Shown here piece after piece: positions 1 through 12,244 of a DNA stretch of 64,000 bases (the first letter of the stretch is position 1; every line of letters starts with the position of its first letter). The notes beneath the pieces are model-generated. The model ran no database searches, was not told the DNA's origin, and saw only the letters and a list, made by a program, of their open reading frames with translations. Both the position numbers and the translations under genes were made by a program. This stretch comes from Candidatus Corynebacterium faecigallinarum (lineage in GTDB: Bacteria > Actinomycetota > Actinomycetes > Mycobacteriales > Mycobacteriaceae), in contig DWVP01000024.1 of assembly GCA_019120175.1 (NCBI GenBank), positions 62,001 through 126,000 of the forward strand, written 5' to 3'.

Positions 1-37
1 GAACGTTGGTCACCGGGGCTGGTCCGGGCATGAAAAG

Positions 38-111
38 CGCCCCCGGCAGGATTCGAACCCGCGACCGACCGGGTAGAAACCGGTTGCTCTCATCCACTGA
101 GCTACGGAGGC
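38..111 (-). tRNA. tRNA-Arg (anticodon TCT)
   Basis: Read on the minus strand, the sequence folds into a full cloverleaf. The acceptor GCCTCCG pairs with CGGGGGC, the anticodon stem ACCGG/CCGGT encloses the loop TTTCTAC, and the T-arm carries GGTTCGAATCC. The anticodon TCT reads AGA codons, so this is the rare arginine acceptor. The discriminator base is G and CCA is not encoded. Confidence 0.95.
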
Positions 112-205
112 ATGCACGCATGGAGTGCGGTCATTCATCGTAGTGCACCACCTGGGCGGGGGAACGAATCGGGGTAACAGGCCACCGGCGGGTAGGGTGA
201 CGTGC

Positions 206-2509
206 ATGTCCGATGCGGCTGTAGATACGCCAGTTTCACCGTCCTCCCCGTCCCCGAACGACCCGTCTGACCCGTCCCCCCGGGATGCCGCGCAATCCCG
301 CCGGCGTCTCGGATCCCCGGTCGGGATCTACCTGATCGCCGCAGTGATGGCGGGTCTGATCGCCGCACTCATCGGTGACGCCTACCTCGGCGACTCCCTC
401 GCCGCCCTCGGCGTGCCCGACCCCGGCAAGGCCACGACCTGGGGTGTGCCGCTGGTCCGCGGCATCGGCACGATTCTGGCCTGCCTCGGCATCGGCTCCT
501 TCCTGATGAGCGCCTTCGGCGCGGCTCCCCGCAAGGACGGCTACCTGGACCTCGACGGCTTCCGGGCGTCCCGCACCGGAACCTGGGCGATGCTCGCCTG
601 GGCCGTCTGCGCCCTGCTGCTGATCCCGCTGTACCTGTCGGACGTCTCGGGCTACCCGCTGCGGGACGCCCTGGCACCGGACATGTGGAGCGTGGCGGTC
701 CAGCAGGTCTCCGTGGCGAAGGCGATGATGTGGATCGCCATCATCGCAGGCCTCGCCGGCCTGGCATCGCTGCTGACCCGCAAGTGGATCTGGCAGCCGG
801 TGTTCTTCGCCATCTCGGTGGCGTCGCTGGTGCCGATTGCGCTCGAGGGGCACTCGGCGTCCGGCGGCAACCACGACTACGGTGTGAACTCGCTGCTGTG
901 GCACATCATCCTCGCCTGCCTGTGGATCGGCGGCCTGATGTCCCTGGTCGCCCACGCCGCCCGCCGCGGCCCGCACCTGGCGGAGATCACCCGACGCTAC
1001 AGTTTCCTGGCATTGTGCTCGATCATCGGGATTGCGGTCTCCGGGCTGATCAACGCCGGAATCCGACTGTCGTTCACCGAGTGGTTCACCACCGACTACG
1101 GCCGGATCATCGTGGTCAAGACGGTGCTCACCCTGATCCTGGCGTGGTTCGGTTTCGCCCACCGCCGCTGGACGATCCCGAAGCTCGACGCTGGGCGACA
1201 GGACGCTTGGTGGCGTCGACCGTTCATCCGGATCGCCCTGGTCGAGGTCTTCGTCATGGCGGCGACGGTGGGCGTGGCGCTGTCGCTGACCCGTATCCCG
1301 CCACCGGTGGAGGCCGTCGCCGACATCAGCCGGGCGGAGTTGATCATGGGCTTCGACATCTCCGAACCCTTCAGCCTGGTCGCCGTCCTGACGAACTGGC
1401 GTTTCGACCTGGTCTTCGGCACCATCGCCCTGCTGCTGCAGGCGGTGTACATGTGGGCGTTCTTCTCCGTGAAACGCCGCGGCGTGGAGTGGAAGACCTC
1501 CCGGCTGGTGTGGTGGACAGTCGGTAACCTTACGCTGATCTTCGTCACCAGCTCCGGGCTGGGCATGTACGCGATGGCGATGTTCACCCCGCACATGCTG
1601 CAGCATATGGCGTTGACCATGCTCATCCCGGTGTTCTGGGTGCTCGGTGGGCCGATGACGTTGCTGCTGCGCGCCTTCAAACCGGCAGGACGCAACGGCC
1701 TGCCCGGCCCGCGCGAGTGGCTGGTGGTGTTCATCAACAACCCGTTGTCACGGTTCCTGACGAACCCGATCGTCGCCGCGCTGCAGTTCGTCCTCGGTTT
1801 CTACGCCTTCTACCTGTCGGACTTGTTCAGTGACCTTGCGTCGAACCACGCCGGGCACGTGTTCATGATCCTGCACTTCCTGATCTCCGGTTACATCTTC
1901 TACTGGGTGGTCATCGGTGTGGACGCCGCCCCGCGCCAGCTCAGTCCGTTCATGAAGCTGCTGATGACCTTGGCGGCGATGGCGTTCCACGCCTGGTTCG
2001 GCATCGCGATGATGCAGATGCAGGCCCCGCTTGCCGAGGACTACTACCTGTCGCTGCAGCTGCCGTTCGAGGTGGACCTCATGGAGCAGCAGCACACCGG
2101 TGGTGCGGTTGCCTGGGGGCTCAGTGAGCTGCCGCTGCTCCTGGTCAGTACCGCGCATGCGGTGCAGTGGCTGCGGCAGGACCGCAAGGAGGCCGCCCGT
2201 TTCGACCGCAAGGCGGAGCGCGATGACGACGCCGACCTGGCGTCCTACAATGCGATGCTCGCCGGCCTGGAGGTAGGACGCGACGACGCCGCCGAGGCGT
2301 ACTACGGCGCCGAGTACCGGGAGGGTGAGGTGCAGGGGTACCTCCACTCGGAGCGGTCCAAGCAGCAGGCGCACCGTAGCCAGCGGCAGCGCGCGAAGTC
2401 GCAGGGCCCCACGGATGCCGCCGACAGCGCGGAAGGTGCCGACGGTGCTGACAGTGCGGAAGGTGCGGAAACGTCGAATCCCACGGAAACGACCGACGGG
2501 GAGTCGTAG
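206..2509 (+). CDS. CopD-CtaG fusion membrane protein (copper handling / cytochrome oxidase assembly)
   Basis: This 767-residue polytopic membrane protein joins two families. After a Pro/Ser-rich cytoplasmic start of about 40 residues come many hydrophobic segments typical of CopD copper-resistance proteins, up to about residue 370. A CtaG-type (caa3 oxidase assembly) domain follows at about 390-650, with His-rich membrane motifs such as TPHMLQHMALTMLIPVFW and FHAWFGIAMM. The tail is charged and then Ala/Asp/Ser-rich. Such fusions are known in actinobacteria and are thought to move copper across the membrane for uptake or oxidase assembly; that role is inferred here. The ATG at 206 was chosen because upstream in-frame codons overlap the tRNA promoter side and encode no hydrophobic or conserved sequence. 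Confidence 0.85.
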   Translation: MSDAAVDTPVSPSSPSPNDPSDPSPRDAAQSRRRLGSPVGIYLIAAVMAGLIAALIGDAYLGDSLAALGVPDPGKATTWGVPLVRGIGTILACLGIGSFLMSAFGAAPRKDGYLDLDGFRASRTGTWAMLAWAVCALLLIPLYLSDVSGYPLRDALAPDMWSVAVQQVSVAKAMMWIAIIAGLAGLASLLTRKWIWQPVFFAISVASLVPIALEGHSASGGNHDYGVNSLLWHIILACLWIGGLMSLVAHAARRGPHLAEITRRYSFLALCSIIGIAVSGLINAGIRLSFTEWFTTDYGRIIVVKTVLTLILAWFGFAHRRWTIPKLDAGRQDAWWRRPFIRIALVEVFVMAATVGVALSLTRIPPPVEAVADISRAELIMGFDISEPFSLVAVLTNWRFDLVFGTIALLLQAVYMWAFFSVKRRGVEWKTSRLVWWTVGNLTLIFVTSSGLGMYAMAMFTPHMLQHMALTMLIPVFWVLGGPMTLLLRAFKPAGRNGLPGPREWLVVFINNPLSRFLTNPIVAALQFVLGFYAFYLSDLFSDLASNHAGHVFMILHFLISGYIFYWVVIGVDAAPRQLSPFMKLLMTLAAMAFHAWFGIAMMQMQAPLAEDYYLSLQLPFEVDLMEQQHTGGAVAWGLSELPLLLVSTAHAVQWLRQDRKEAARFDRKAERDDDADLASYNAMLAGLEVGRDDAAEAYYGAEYREGEVQGYLHSERSKQQAHRSQRQRAKSQGPTDAADSAEGADGADSAEGAETSNPTETTDGES

Positions 2510-2702
2510 ACCGCAGGTCAGCGCGTCGTGTGGATAACCGGCAACGAGTTTCGCCAGGGTTGTCCACATTGGAAACAGGGGTGTTGACCTGCACGTTCAG
2601 GGCGGGGGACGATAGGTGGACCCGGGGGAGACATGAGGTGGGGACCATCTCCACCGATCGCCGGGGATGAGTCCCGGGGGAACCTGGGGGGAGGATTTTC
2701 AC

Positions 2703-3302
2703 ATGGCACAGCAACAGATGTCCGTCACGATGACGGGATTCGCCGCATCACACCCGAGCCGCAGCGATGGTACCGAGGATTTGGTGACGTTCCGCATGGC
2801 GTCCACGCCAAGCTGGAACAGCAACGGTGTCTGGAAGGAGGGGTCGCCCCTGTTCATCAACGTCCAGTGCTGGGGCAAGCTCGGTGACAACGTCCTGTCC
2901 TGCGTCGTCAAAGGGGCGCCGCTGGTCATCGCCGGTCGGATGACCAGCTACAGCTTCAAGCCCGACAACCCGCGGAAGAACGCGAAGGGGGAGCCGTACT
3001 TCGAGGAGATCTGGCGGGTCCGGGCGACCAACGTCGGCCTGGACCTCAGCCACTCGCAGTCCAAGTGGCAGCGTCCGGTAAAGGAGGTCGACGCCGCCGA
3101 TGCCGACGCTGCTGACGGTGCCGAAAACACCGAGACGTCCGCGAACATCGGCGGCTTCGCCGGCCTGTCGGACGTCCCCGCCGGTGCCGCAGCGCCCGTT
3201 GGCGGTGACGACGCAGCGTCCCACAACGACAGCGTCGACACTGACGGTGCCGCCGGGTCCAACGGTGGGGCCGACAACGAGGACGCCCTCGCCCCGTTCT
3301 GA
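2703..3302 (+). CDS. ssb: Single-stranded DNA-binding protein paralogue (OB fold)
   Basis: This 199-residue protein has an SSB-type OB fold in its first about 120 residues: MSVTMTGFAASHP, the central FINVQCWGKLGDNVL strand, the KGAPLVIAGRM turn and a late EIWRVRATNVGLDL strand. The rest is Asp/Ala/Gly-rich, ends in EDALAPF, and lacks the typical DDDIPF tip, although acidic residues followed by PF are kept. It resembles the second SSB of actinobacteria rather than the replicative SSB, which normally sits beside rpsF and rplI. A purine-rich GGGGGGAGGA lies just before the ATG at 2703, which favours this start over an upstream in-frame ATG at 2667. Confidence 0.85.
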   Translation: MAQQQMSVTMTGFAASHPSRSDGTEDLVTFRMASTPSWNSNGVWKEGSPLFINVQCWGKLGDNVLSCVVKGAPLVIAGRMTSYSFKPDNPRKNAKGEPYFEEIWRVRATNVGLDLSHSQSKWQRPVKEVDAADADAADGAENTETSANIGGFAGLSDVPAGAAAPVGGDDAASHNDSVDTDGAAGSNGGADNEDALAPF

Positions 3303-3326
3303 GCGGGGCCACACAGCCACCGTCGT

Positions 3327-3394
3327 ACAACCACTTTCGATCGAGAATCCTGCGAGCGAAGCGCTTCACGAGGTTCTCGATCGAAAGTGGTTGT
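3327..3394. repeat. Long inverted repeat (21-bp perfect arms)
   Basis: Positions 3327-3347 and 3374-3394 are perfect reverse complements, and each arm contains the self-complementary core TCGATCGA. The 26-base spacer holds a further small palindrome, GAAGCGCTTC at 3358-3367. No T-run follows, so it is a poor intrinsic terminator. It may still end the upstream transcript, or be a small mobile palindromic element. Confidence 0.85.
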
Positions 3395-3413
3395 TTCGCA
3401 GTTGTCGCAATTG

Positions 3414-3463
3414 TTCAGGACGCACCGGCGCCGCGGTTGTCTTTCAGGACGCACCGGCGCCGC
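3414..3463 (+). repeat. Direct repeat pair (21 bp)
   Basis: The same 21 bases occur at 3414-3434 and 3443-3463, sharing the core CAGGACGCACCGGCGCCGC. The pair lies directly after the long inverted repeat and before the ettA promoter region. Together they fill most of the 317-base gap between the SSB paralogue and ettA. Confidence 0.8.
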
Positions 3464-3619
3464 TGACGCCGGTAGCAGCGCACCGCCGCCGCGCGCGCCG
3501 GGGCGGGCAGGACGCGGCGGCTTCTGGCGGCGCGCCCGCAGTGGGGTAGGCTCGTCAGTCGAATATGTCTAGGGCTGCGCACCGTCGCTGACGCAGCCGA
3601 GCTACCCGGAGGGAACACA

Positions 3620-5287
<1,668 letters not shown>

Positions 5288-5290
<3 letters not shown>

Positions 5291-5317
5291 TATGTCTGTT
5301 ACCAGACAAAAATACTA
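5288..5317. repeat. AT-rich interrupted palindrome after ettA
   Basis: GTCTG (5294-5298) and CAGAC (5303-5307) form a short stem, and TAGTA (5288-5292) pairs with TACTA (5313-5317) further out. It begins at the ettA stop codon and is far more AT-rich than its surroundings. It could be a weak terminator for ettA or an operator for the thioesterase gene. Confidence 0.4.
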
Positions 5318-5442
5318 GGTGTGTGGCCGCTTCGCGGATGTTCGGGTGCCCGGATGTCCGGAGCTCCGGAGGGGCTGCGCCGGGGGCACGGGCCTCAGCG
5401 CCGAAACGCTGGGGCCCGGTCCCGTTGTGAGGAGAGTATGCG

Positions 5443-5943
5443 ATGACATTTGTTGACCACGAGGAATCGGGAAACCGGTACCACAGCACCAGGATCAACC
5501 TGCGGTGGGCGGATTTCGACCAGTTCCAGCACGTCAACAATGCGGCGTACCTGGAGTTCTCCCAGGACGCCCGGATCGACTTCGTCCGTGATGTCGTCAC
5601 CGAGATCGATATGGCCGTGCCCGCGTTTGTCGTCCGCTGGGCCTCGGTGGACTACAAGAAGGCTCTCTCTTCCAGCGAAGTTGCTGTCGTCGTCGAGTCC
5701 TTCATGTACGAGGTGGGCAAGAAGTCCTTCAAGATGCGCCAGGTCATCCGCAATGCCCAGCACCGTGAAGTCGCTGTCGTCGACACGGTCAACGTCGGTG
5801 TGGATCCGATCTCCGGGAAGACCCGCGAGTGGTCGGACAGTGACCTGAAGGTCATCAACATGTTCATGATCCCCATCGAGGACGAGGACAACAGTCCGGC
5901 CGCCCAGGCCAAGAAGGACGACCAGGCCGACACCGGCCTGTAG
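5443..5943 (+). CDS. Acyl-CoA thioesterase, 4HBT hot-dog fold
   Basis: This 166-residue protein opens with the hot-dog signature INLRWADFDQFQHVNNAAYLE, which contains the catalytic-type Asp of the 4-hydroxybenzoyl-CoA thioesterase family. It then shows the strand pattern of a single 4HBT domain (RWASVDYKKAL, SFKMRQVI, VAVVDTVNVGVD). The last about 25 residues are polar and probably disordered. A GAGGAGAG ribosome-binding site precedes the ATG. The substrate cannot be read from the sequence; such proteins hydrolyse acyl-CoA in the cytoplasm. Confidence 0.85.
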   Translation: MTFVDHEESGNRYHSTRINLRWADFDQFQHVNNAAYLEFSQDARIDFVRDVVTEIDMAVPAFVVRWASVDYKKALSSSEVAVVVESFMYEVGKKSFKMRQVIRNAQHREVAVVDTVNVGVDPISGKTREWSDSDLKVINMFMIPIEDEDNSPAAQAKKDDQADTGL

Positions 5944-5993
5944 AGCCCCACCGGATCTTCAGGGCTGCTTCTTCGGGGTTACTCTTTCGCGGT

Positions 5994-5999
5994 TACTCT
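5994..5999 (+). promoter_or_regulatory. -10 hexamer TACTCT, probable leaderless start
   Basis: TACTCT ends seven bases before the ATG at 6007 and there is no Shine-Dalgarno sequence. The expected transcription start then coincides with the start codon. The same hexamer occurs 14-15 bases upstream at 5980-5985. Confidence 0.4.
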
Positions 6000-6006
6000 G
6001 GGGGAC

Positions 6007-6777
6007 ATGCTTTTCAACCTTCCTGGTGGCGATCCTGCGTCCACGTCCGGGCCCGGGGCCACTGCTGATACCGTGACTCTGACCCTGACCCGCCCGGCCA
6101 GGGCGCAGGCTGCGACGCTGCATCGGACCGCCACGGTGGCGACCCGGGTGCTGCGGATGGACAGTGGGGCGATGGCACGATTCGTCGCCGTGGGGGAGCA
6201 GGCGACCGACATCATCTTCTCGACCCCGCTGGGCTGTATCGTCGCCGAGCGGGTCCACGCGGTGCCGTCGCAGGACGGCGCGGTGGTACTCGCCGACGGG
6301 GTGCCTGGTGTCCTCGCCGCTGCCGGGGACGCCGCTGCCGGGGACGCTGCTGCCGGGGCGGAGGTCCTGACATTCACCGGACGCGCCGACATGCTGTGGA
6401 CCGGCACGCCGCCGCCCGCCACGGGCTTCACCGTGGTCGACAACGTGCCCGGGGCGGACGTCCGGTCGTTGTTCGCCGAGATGGAGAAGGAGGCGGACGC
6501 ACACTCCGGGCCAGCCGGACTGCCTCCGTCCTTGCTGGACCAGCCGTTGCTGCGGCTGACGAGCCGCCATGAGTCCGGCATCGTGGAGATCACCGGCCGG
6601 GTCGTCGCCGCGGTGGGGGCGTTGGGGTTGGCGGCGGAGCCGAAGCAGGCCGAGATGTCCGACTACGACATGGTGCGGATCAGCACGACCGGTTCCTGGA
6701 TCAGGATGGACGCTCTGTTCGGCACGGTGTACCTGCCGCGTCCGGGTGGGTTGGCGCGGATCCCGTCCCCGAACTGA
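6007..6777 (+). CDS. Conserved hypothetical protein
   Basis: This 256-residue protein matches no family I recognise. It has no clear signal peptide or membrane segment. It is rich in valine, alanine and threonine, and predicted strand patterns suggest a beta-rich soluble protein. Around residues 100-116 a 15-base unit (GCCGCTGCCGGGGAC-like) is repeated, giving the tandem residues AAAGDAAAGDAAAGAE; the copy number may vary between strains. It lies between the thioesterase and a convergent TauE-like gene and probably has its own leaderless promoter. Confidence 0.7.
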   Translation: MLFNLPGGDPASTSGPGATADTVTLTLTRPARAQAATLHRTATVATRVLRMDSGAMARFVAVGEQATDIIFSTPLGCIVAERVHAVPSQDGAVVLADGVPGVLAAAGDAAAGDAAAGAEVLTFTGRADMLWTGTPPPATGFTVVDNVPGADVRSLFAEMEKEADAHSGPAGLPPSLLDQPLLRLTSRHESGIVEITGRVVAAVGALGLAAEPKQAEMSDYDMVRISTTGSWIRMDALFGTVYLPRPGGLARIPSPN

Positions 6778-6804
6778 GCCGGGTAGAAGGACTGAACGTC
6801 GCGC

Positions 6805-7419
6805 TCAGCCCACCATGTCGATGACGAGTTTCGTCGTCGCCAGTGACTGGATCAGCGACCGGGACATCACCGAGGTGAAGACCATGATCAGGAACATCCC
6901 GGTGCTGGGGCCGAAGAAACCGTCGTAGATGCCGATCACCCCGGCCAGGGCCAGGGCGAGGAGGTGGCGTCCGCGGCTGACAGGGTGCTCACCGGTGTCG
7001 CCGGTGCGTCCGAACTGTGGTCGCAGTGCAACGTAGACCCCGATGACCAGCATCAGGACGATCACGATCGGACGCAGGACGTCGCTGGTCACCGCGGTGG
7101 CCAGTCCGGCACCACCGGCGGAGCACAGGGCTGCCAGTGGGGCGGCGACCCGGACGAGTCGCCAGTCGACGGACACGGTGCGGATCATGCGTAAGCCCGC
7201 GCTGGCGGTGCCGGCCATGGCGGTCAGCTTGTTGGTTCCCAGGGCTACCTGCGCTGGCATGCCCGGGGCCACGGCGAGGATGAGGGGGATCAGCACCAGG
7301 CCACCGCCGCCGATGATCGCGTCGACCCCGCCGGCGACCAGTGCCCCGATCATGAGCACGGCCAGGCCGGTCGTCGACAGGTCGGCGCCGGGCGCCAGGG
7401 CACTCAACAGGTCGTCCAC
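6805..7419 (-). CDS. TauE/SafE (TSUP) family permease, C-terminally truncated
   Basis: The N-terminal TSUP signature is clear: GALVAGGVDAIIGGGGLVLIP, then ALGTNKLTAMAGTASAG, then a second half with GVIGIYDGFFGPSTGMFLI. TSUP proteins are usually about 250 residues with about eight membrane helices, and export or import small anions such as sulfite or sulfoacetate. This one stops at 204 residues just after LATTKLVIDMVG, so the last two helices appear to be missing. The convergent gene ends only 27 bases away, leaving no room for them. It starts with GTG 22 bases after the glbO stop and is probably the last gene of the pepN-glbO transcript. It may be non-functional. Confidence 0.75.
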   Translation of the reverse strand: MDDLLSALAPGADLSTTGLAVLMIGALVAGGVDAIIGGGGLVLIPLILAVAPGMPAQVALGTNKLTAMAGTASAGLRMIRTVSVDWRLVRVAAPLAALCSAGGAGLATAVTSDVLRPIVIVLMLVIGVYVALRPQFGRTGDTGEHPVSRGRHLLALALAGVIGIYDGFFGPSTGMFLIMVFTSVMSRSLIQSLATTKLVIDMVG

Positions 7420-7441
7420 GGTTGGTCTGCGGTGGCTTTCG

Positions 7442-7837
7442 TCAGTCGAGTCGGTTGACCAGCATGTCCGCCACGCGCACCATGTGGTCCCAGAGGGCGG
7501 CGCGGGCGGGTTCCGGCAGGTCGTCCTCGGGAATGGTCGCCAGGGCGTTACCCATCAGCACCAGCCAGCGCTCACGGGCGGCCGGGTTGATGTGGAAGTG
7601 CATGTGCCGCATGCGCAGACGCGGGTGACCACGCTGCTCATTGTAGGTCTGCGGTCCACCCCAGTACTGCATGAGGAACCACCGCAGCCGGTCCTCGGCA
7701 CCGGCCATGTCCTCGGCCGGGTACATCGGGCCGAGGATCGGGTCCTCAGGGATCTGCCGGTAGAACTCGGTGACGATACGGTCGAACATCGGCTCGCCGC
7801 CAATGGCCTCGAACAGGCTCGAAGGTTGCTCGGTCAT
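7442..7837 (-). CDS. glbO: Group II truncated haemoglobin (trHbO)
   Basis: This 131-residue globin has the features of group II truncated haemoglobins: LFEAIGGEPMFDRIVTEFY at the start, a B/CD region RQIPEDPILGPMYP, the WFLMQYWGGPQTY segment, the proximal-His region RMRHMHFHI and the conserved Trp in RERWLVLM. These proteins bind oxygen or react with nitric oxide and peroxide. The start codon lies 2 bases beyond the pepN stop, the pepN-glbO pairing also seen in mycobacteria, so the two are almost certainly co-transcribed. Confidence 0.93.
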   Translation of the reverse strand: MTEQPSSLFEAIGGEPMFDRIVTEFYRQIPEDPILGPMYPAEDMAGAEDRLRWFLMQYWGGPQTYNEQRGHPRLRMRHMHFHINPAARERWLVLMGNALATIPEDDLPEPARAALWDHMVRVADMLVNRLD

Positions 7838-7839
7838 TG

Positions 7840-10542
<2,703 letters not shown>

Positions 10543-10549
10543 AGTTGAC

Positions 10550-10555
10550 AGGTTA
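10550..10555 (-). promoter_or_regulatory. -10 hexamer TAACCT of pepN, probable leaderless start
   Basis: On the minus strand, TAACCT is separated by seven bases from the pepN ATG. No ribosome-binding site lies between them. The geometry matches leaderless transcription as known for corynebacteria. Confidence 0.45.
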
Positions 10556-10698
10556 GCGGTCGCACCGGACACGTAGTTGTTTCGGGAGGAGAGCCTTGTC
10601 ACATGAAGCCGGTCCGACACACGGCGTACGCTGGTGGAAACAGAATGTCCAGACCGCGACAAGACTGCGACAAACCGTCTCTGAGAGAGGACTCCGCC

Positions 10699-11349
10699 AT
10701 GACTGAATCCACCGCAACCCCGACGCCCGTCACCCTGTACTTCGATGCGACGTGCCCGTTCGCCTGGGTCACCAGCCGCTGGATCAAGGAGGTCGAGGTG
10801 GTGCGGGACATCACGGTGACCTTCGCCCCGATGAGCCTCGCGGTGCTCAATGAGGGTCGTGAGTTGCCGGAGGAGTACGCGGCAGGCATGGAGGCGGCGT
10901 GGGGCCCGGCCCTGGTCGCCGCCGCGGTGGCCACCCAGGAGCCGGAGAAGGTCGATGCGCTCTACACCGCCCTGGGCACCCGTATCCACGACCACGGGCA
11001 GGGAGGACGCAAGGGCGAGGGCAGCTACGACGACCTCATCGCCGAGGTGCTCGAGGAGGTCGGGTTGTCCGCCGACTACGCGGCGGCCGCCCACTCCCGT
11101 GGTGACGGACAGGACTCCTGGGAGCCGGCGCTGCGCAGCTACCAGTCCACGGCGATCGCCAAGGTCGGCGATGACGTGGGTACCCCGGTCATCGAGCTGG
11201 ATGGTCGTGCCTTCTTCGGCCCGGTGCTGACCCGGGTGCCCCGTGGCGAGCAGGCCGGTGTCCTGTTCGACGCCGCGGTGACCCTCGGCAGCTACGAGCA
11301 CTTCTTCGAGATCAAGAAGTCCCGCACGGAGTCGCCCAGCGCTGAATAG
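10699..11349 (+). CDS. DsbA-family (FrnE/Rv2466c-like) oxidoreductase with a single active-site cysteine
   Basis: This 216-residue thioredoxin-fold protein begins VTLYFDATCPFAWVTSRW. It has the cis-proline region VGTPVIELDGRAFFGPVL near residue 160, as in DsbA-like dithiol-disulfide isomerases and mycothiol-dependent reductases. The usual CPxC active site is CPFA here, so only Cys19 remains. No signal peptide is present, so it should act in the cytoplasm. A GAGAGAGG site precedes the ATG at 10699, chosen over an in-frame ATG at 10603. In related genomes this gene sits next to pepN, as it does here (divergently). Confidence 0.85.
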   Translation: MTESTATPTPVTLYFDATCPFAWVTSRWIKEVEVVRDITVTFAPMSLAVLNEGRELPEEYAAGMEAAWGPALVAAAVATQEPEKVDALYTALGTRIHDHGQGGRKGEGSYDDLIAEVLEEVGLSADYAAAAHSRGDGQDSWEPALRSYQSTAIAKVGDDVGTPVIELDGRAFFGPVLTRVPRGEQAGVLFDAAVTLGSYEHFFEIKKSRTESPSAE

Positions 11350-11372
11350 TGCCGGGTAACGCTGGATGCTGC

Positions 11373-11408
11373 GGGGGGTGAGGGGGGAAGAGGGTAGGGG
11401 GGTAGGGG
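11373..11408 (+). other. G-run array with G-quadruplex potential
   Basis: Five runs of three to six G are separated by loops of two to four bases (G6-TGA-G6-AAGA-G3-TA-G6-TA-G4). This meets the usual G-quadruplex pattern on the coding strand. It lies in the 193-base gap between the DsbA-like gene and the tandem peptide cluster. Confidence 0.7.
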
Positions 11409-11474
11409 ATACCCCCTCGGGTAATTATTCTCGTTTTCACCCCAAGTGGGTTTGGGGGCGATAGTGTTCTTTCC

Positions 11475-11504
11475 GGTGCGCCGGACTGGTCCGGGTGACG
11501 CACC
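11475..11504 (+). promoter_or_regulatory. Hairpin in the leader of the tandem peptide genes
   Basis: GGTGCG (11475-11480) pairs with CGCACC (11499-11504), and inside it CCGGAC pairs with GTCCGG around a two-base loop. A -10-like TAGTGT lies at 11462-11467, so the hairpin would fall in the 5' untranslated region, about 40 bases ahead of the first peptide gene. It could stabilise the mRNA or regulate translation. Confidence 0.5.
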
Positions 11505-11542
11505 TTGATCCCTCACCTGACCTCCGCAAAGGAGCACTTCGC

Positions 11543-11746
11543 GTGGATATCTCAGCCCTCGTGGGCCTCAAGTTCAGTTTAGGCGATTGGTGGAACGAGA
11601 CGACCGGTCCCATCAGGGATTACGCCGGAGCAGTGCAGAACATCGGCGAATTCCTCGGCATCCTCGGCAACTTCGCCTCGGGCGACTTCAGCGACCTCAG
11701 TTCCGAGAGCTCCCTTGCCGGTGGCTCGTCCGGTAGCAGCGAGTAG
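11543..11746 (+). CDS. Small amphipathic PorH-like peptide 1
   Basis: This 67-residue peptide starts with GTG at 11543, eight bases after AAAGGAG. It has no signal peptide. It begins MDISALVGLKFSLGDWWNET, continues with an amphipathic stretch QNIGEFLGILGNFASGDF, and ends in a Ser-rich tail containing SSLAGGSSGSSE. Size, MD-S-L start, lack of a signal and an amphipathic helix recall PorH/PorA, the O-mycoloylated channel-forming peptides of the corynebacterial outer membrane. It shares the motif GD-x4-S-x-E-x-SLAG with peptides 3 and 4. The porin role is an inference from resemblance. It could instead be a surface or toxin-like peptide. Confidence 0.7.
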   Translation: MDISALVGLKFSLGDWWNETTGPIRDYAGAVQNIGEFLGILGNFASGDFSDLSSESSLAGGSSGSSE

Positions 11747-11758
11747 AAAGGCAGCGAC

Positions 11759-11965
11759 ATGAGCATTCTCGATCTCTTCGAACTCCTGGCTGACCCCGAG
11801 CGGTTCGTCGCCCTCGGTGACCTGCTCAGCGTGTTCACCGGCATTATCCGCGGTGACTCCGCCGTGCTGAGTGATACGGCGAGCTCCGCCGTCCTCAGTG
11901 ATGCGAACGGCTGGAGTGCACTCGGTACCGTGCTCGGTGCCGTCGGGTCGACCTCCGGGGCCTGA
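11759..11965 (+). CDS. Small amphipathic PorA/PorH-like peptide 2
   Basis: This 68-residue peptide lies 12 bases after peptide 1 and is preceded by AGAAAGG. It begins MSILDLFELLADPERFVALG, forms a likely amphipathic helix through VFTGIIRGDS, and ends in a small-residue stretch rich in Ala, Ser and Gly. The sequence GDSAVLSDTASSAV is a diverged form of the GD-x4-S motif in its neighbours. There is no signal peptide. With peptide 1 it probably forms a bicistronic unit, as porA and porH do in Corynebacterium glutamicum. Function is inferred only. Confidence 0.65.
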   Translation: MSILDLFELLADPERFVALGDLLSVFTGIIRGDSAVLSDTASSAVLSDANGWSALGTVLGAVGSTSGA

Positions 11966-12124
11966 CCCGGGGCCCCTCCGCACAGTGTGTGCACCAACGC
12001 GCATCTGCCACTCCGGCAGGTGCCCGTTTTCGGTGTTGTCGGACAACTGTGGATGAATGAATTTTCACTATCGTGACCTGTAATAGGAAGCTGCTGTGAA
12101 AGTTTGTATTTCGACAGCGCAACA

Positions 12125-12152
12125 TTCGGTGGTGGGCACTGTCTGCTATCTT
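12125..12152 (+). promoter_or_regulatory. Candidate promoter for peptides 3 and 4
   Basis: TTCGGT (12125-12130) and TATCTT (12147-12152) are separated by 16 bases. They lie about 95 bases before peptide 3, in a 279-base gap that is AT-richer than its surroundings and otherwise empty of genes. Confidence 0.35.
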
Positions 12153-12244
12153 CCCTAACAGCGGCACCGAGCAAGGGCCGTCATGGTTTCGCCGCTGGTC
12201 ACACCACAGTTTTCATACCTCAATATGCTTTAAGGAGCACATCA

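Noticed and set aside
10543..11301. Upstream extension of pepN by about 250 codons
   Set aside because: It overlaps the DsbA-like gene antisense and encodes no M1-like sequence. A -10 hexamer directly precedes the chosen start.
12104..12244. Longer N-terminus for peptide 3
   Set aside because: The extra 47 codons lack a ribosome-binding site and overlap a promoter-like region. AAGGAGC and the MGSSE start match its neighbours better.
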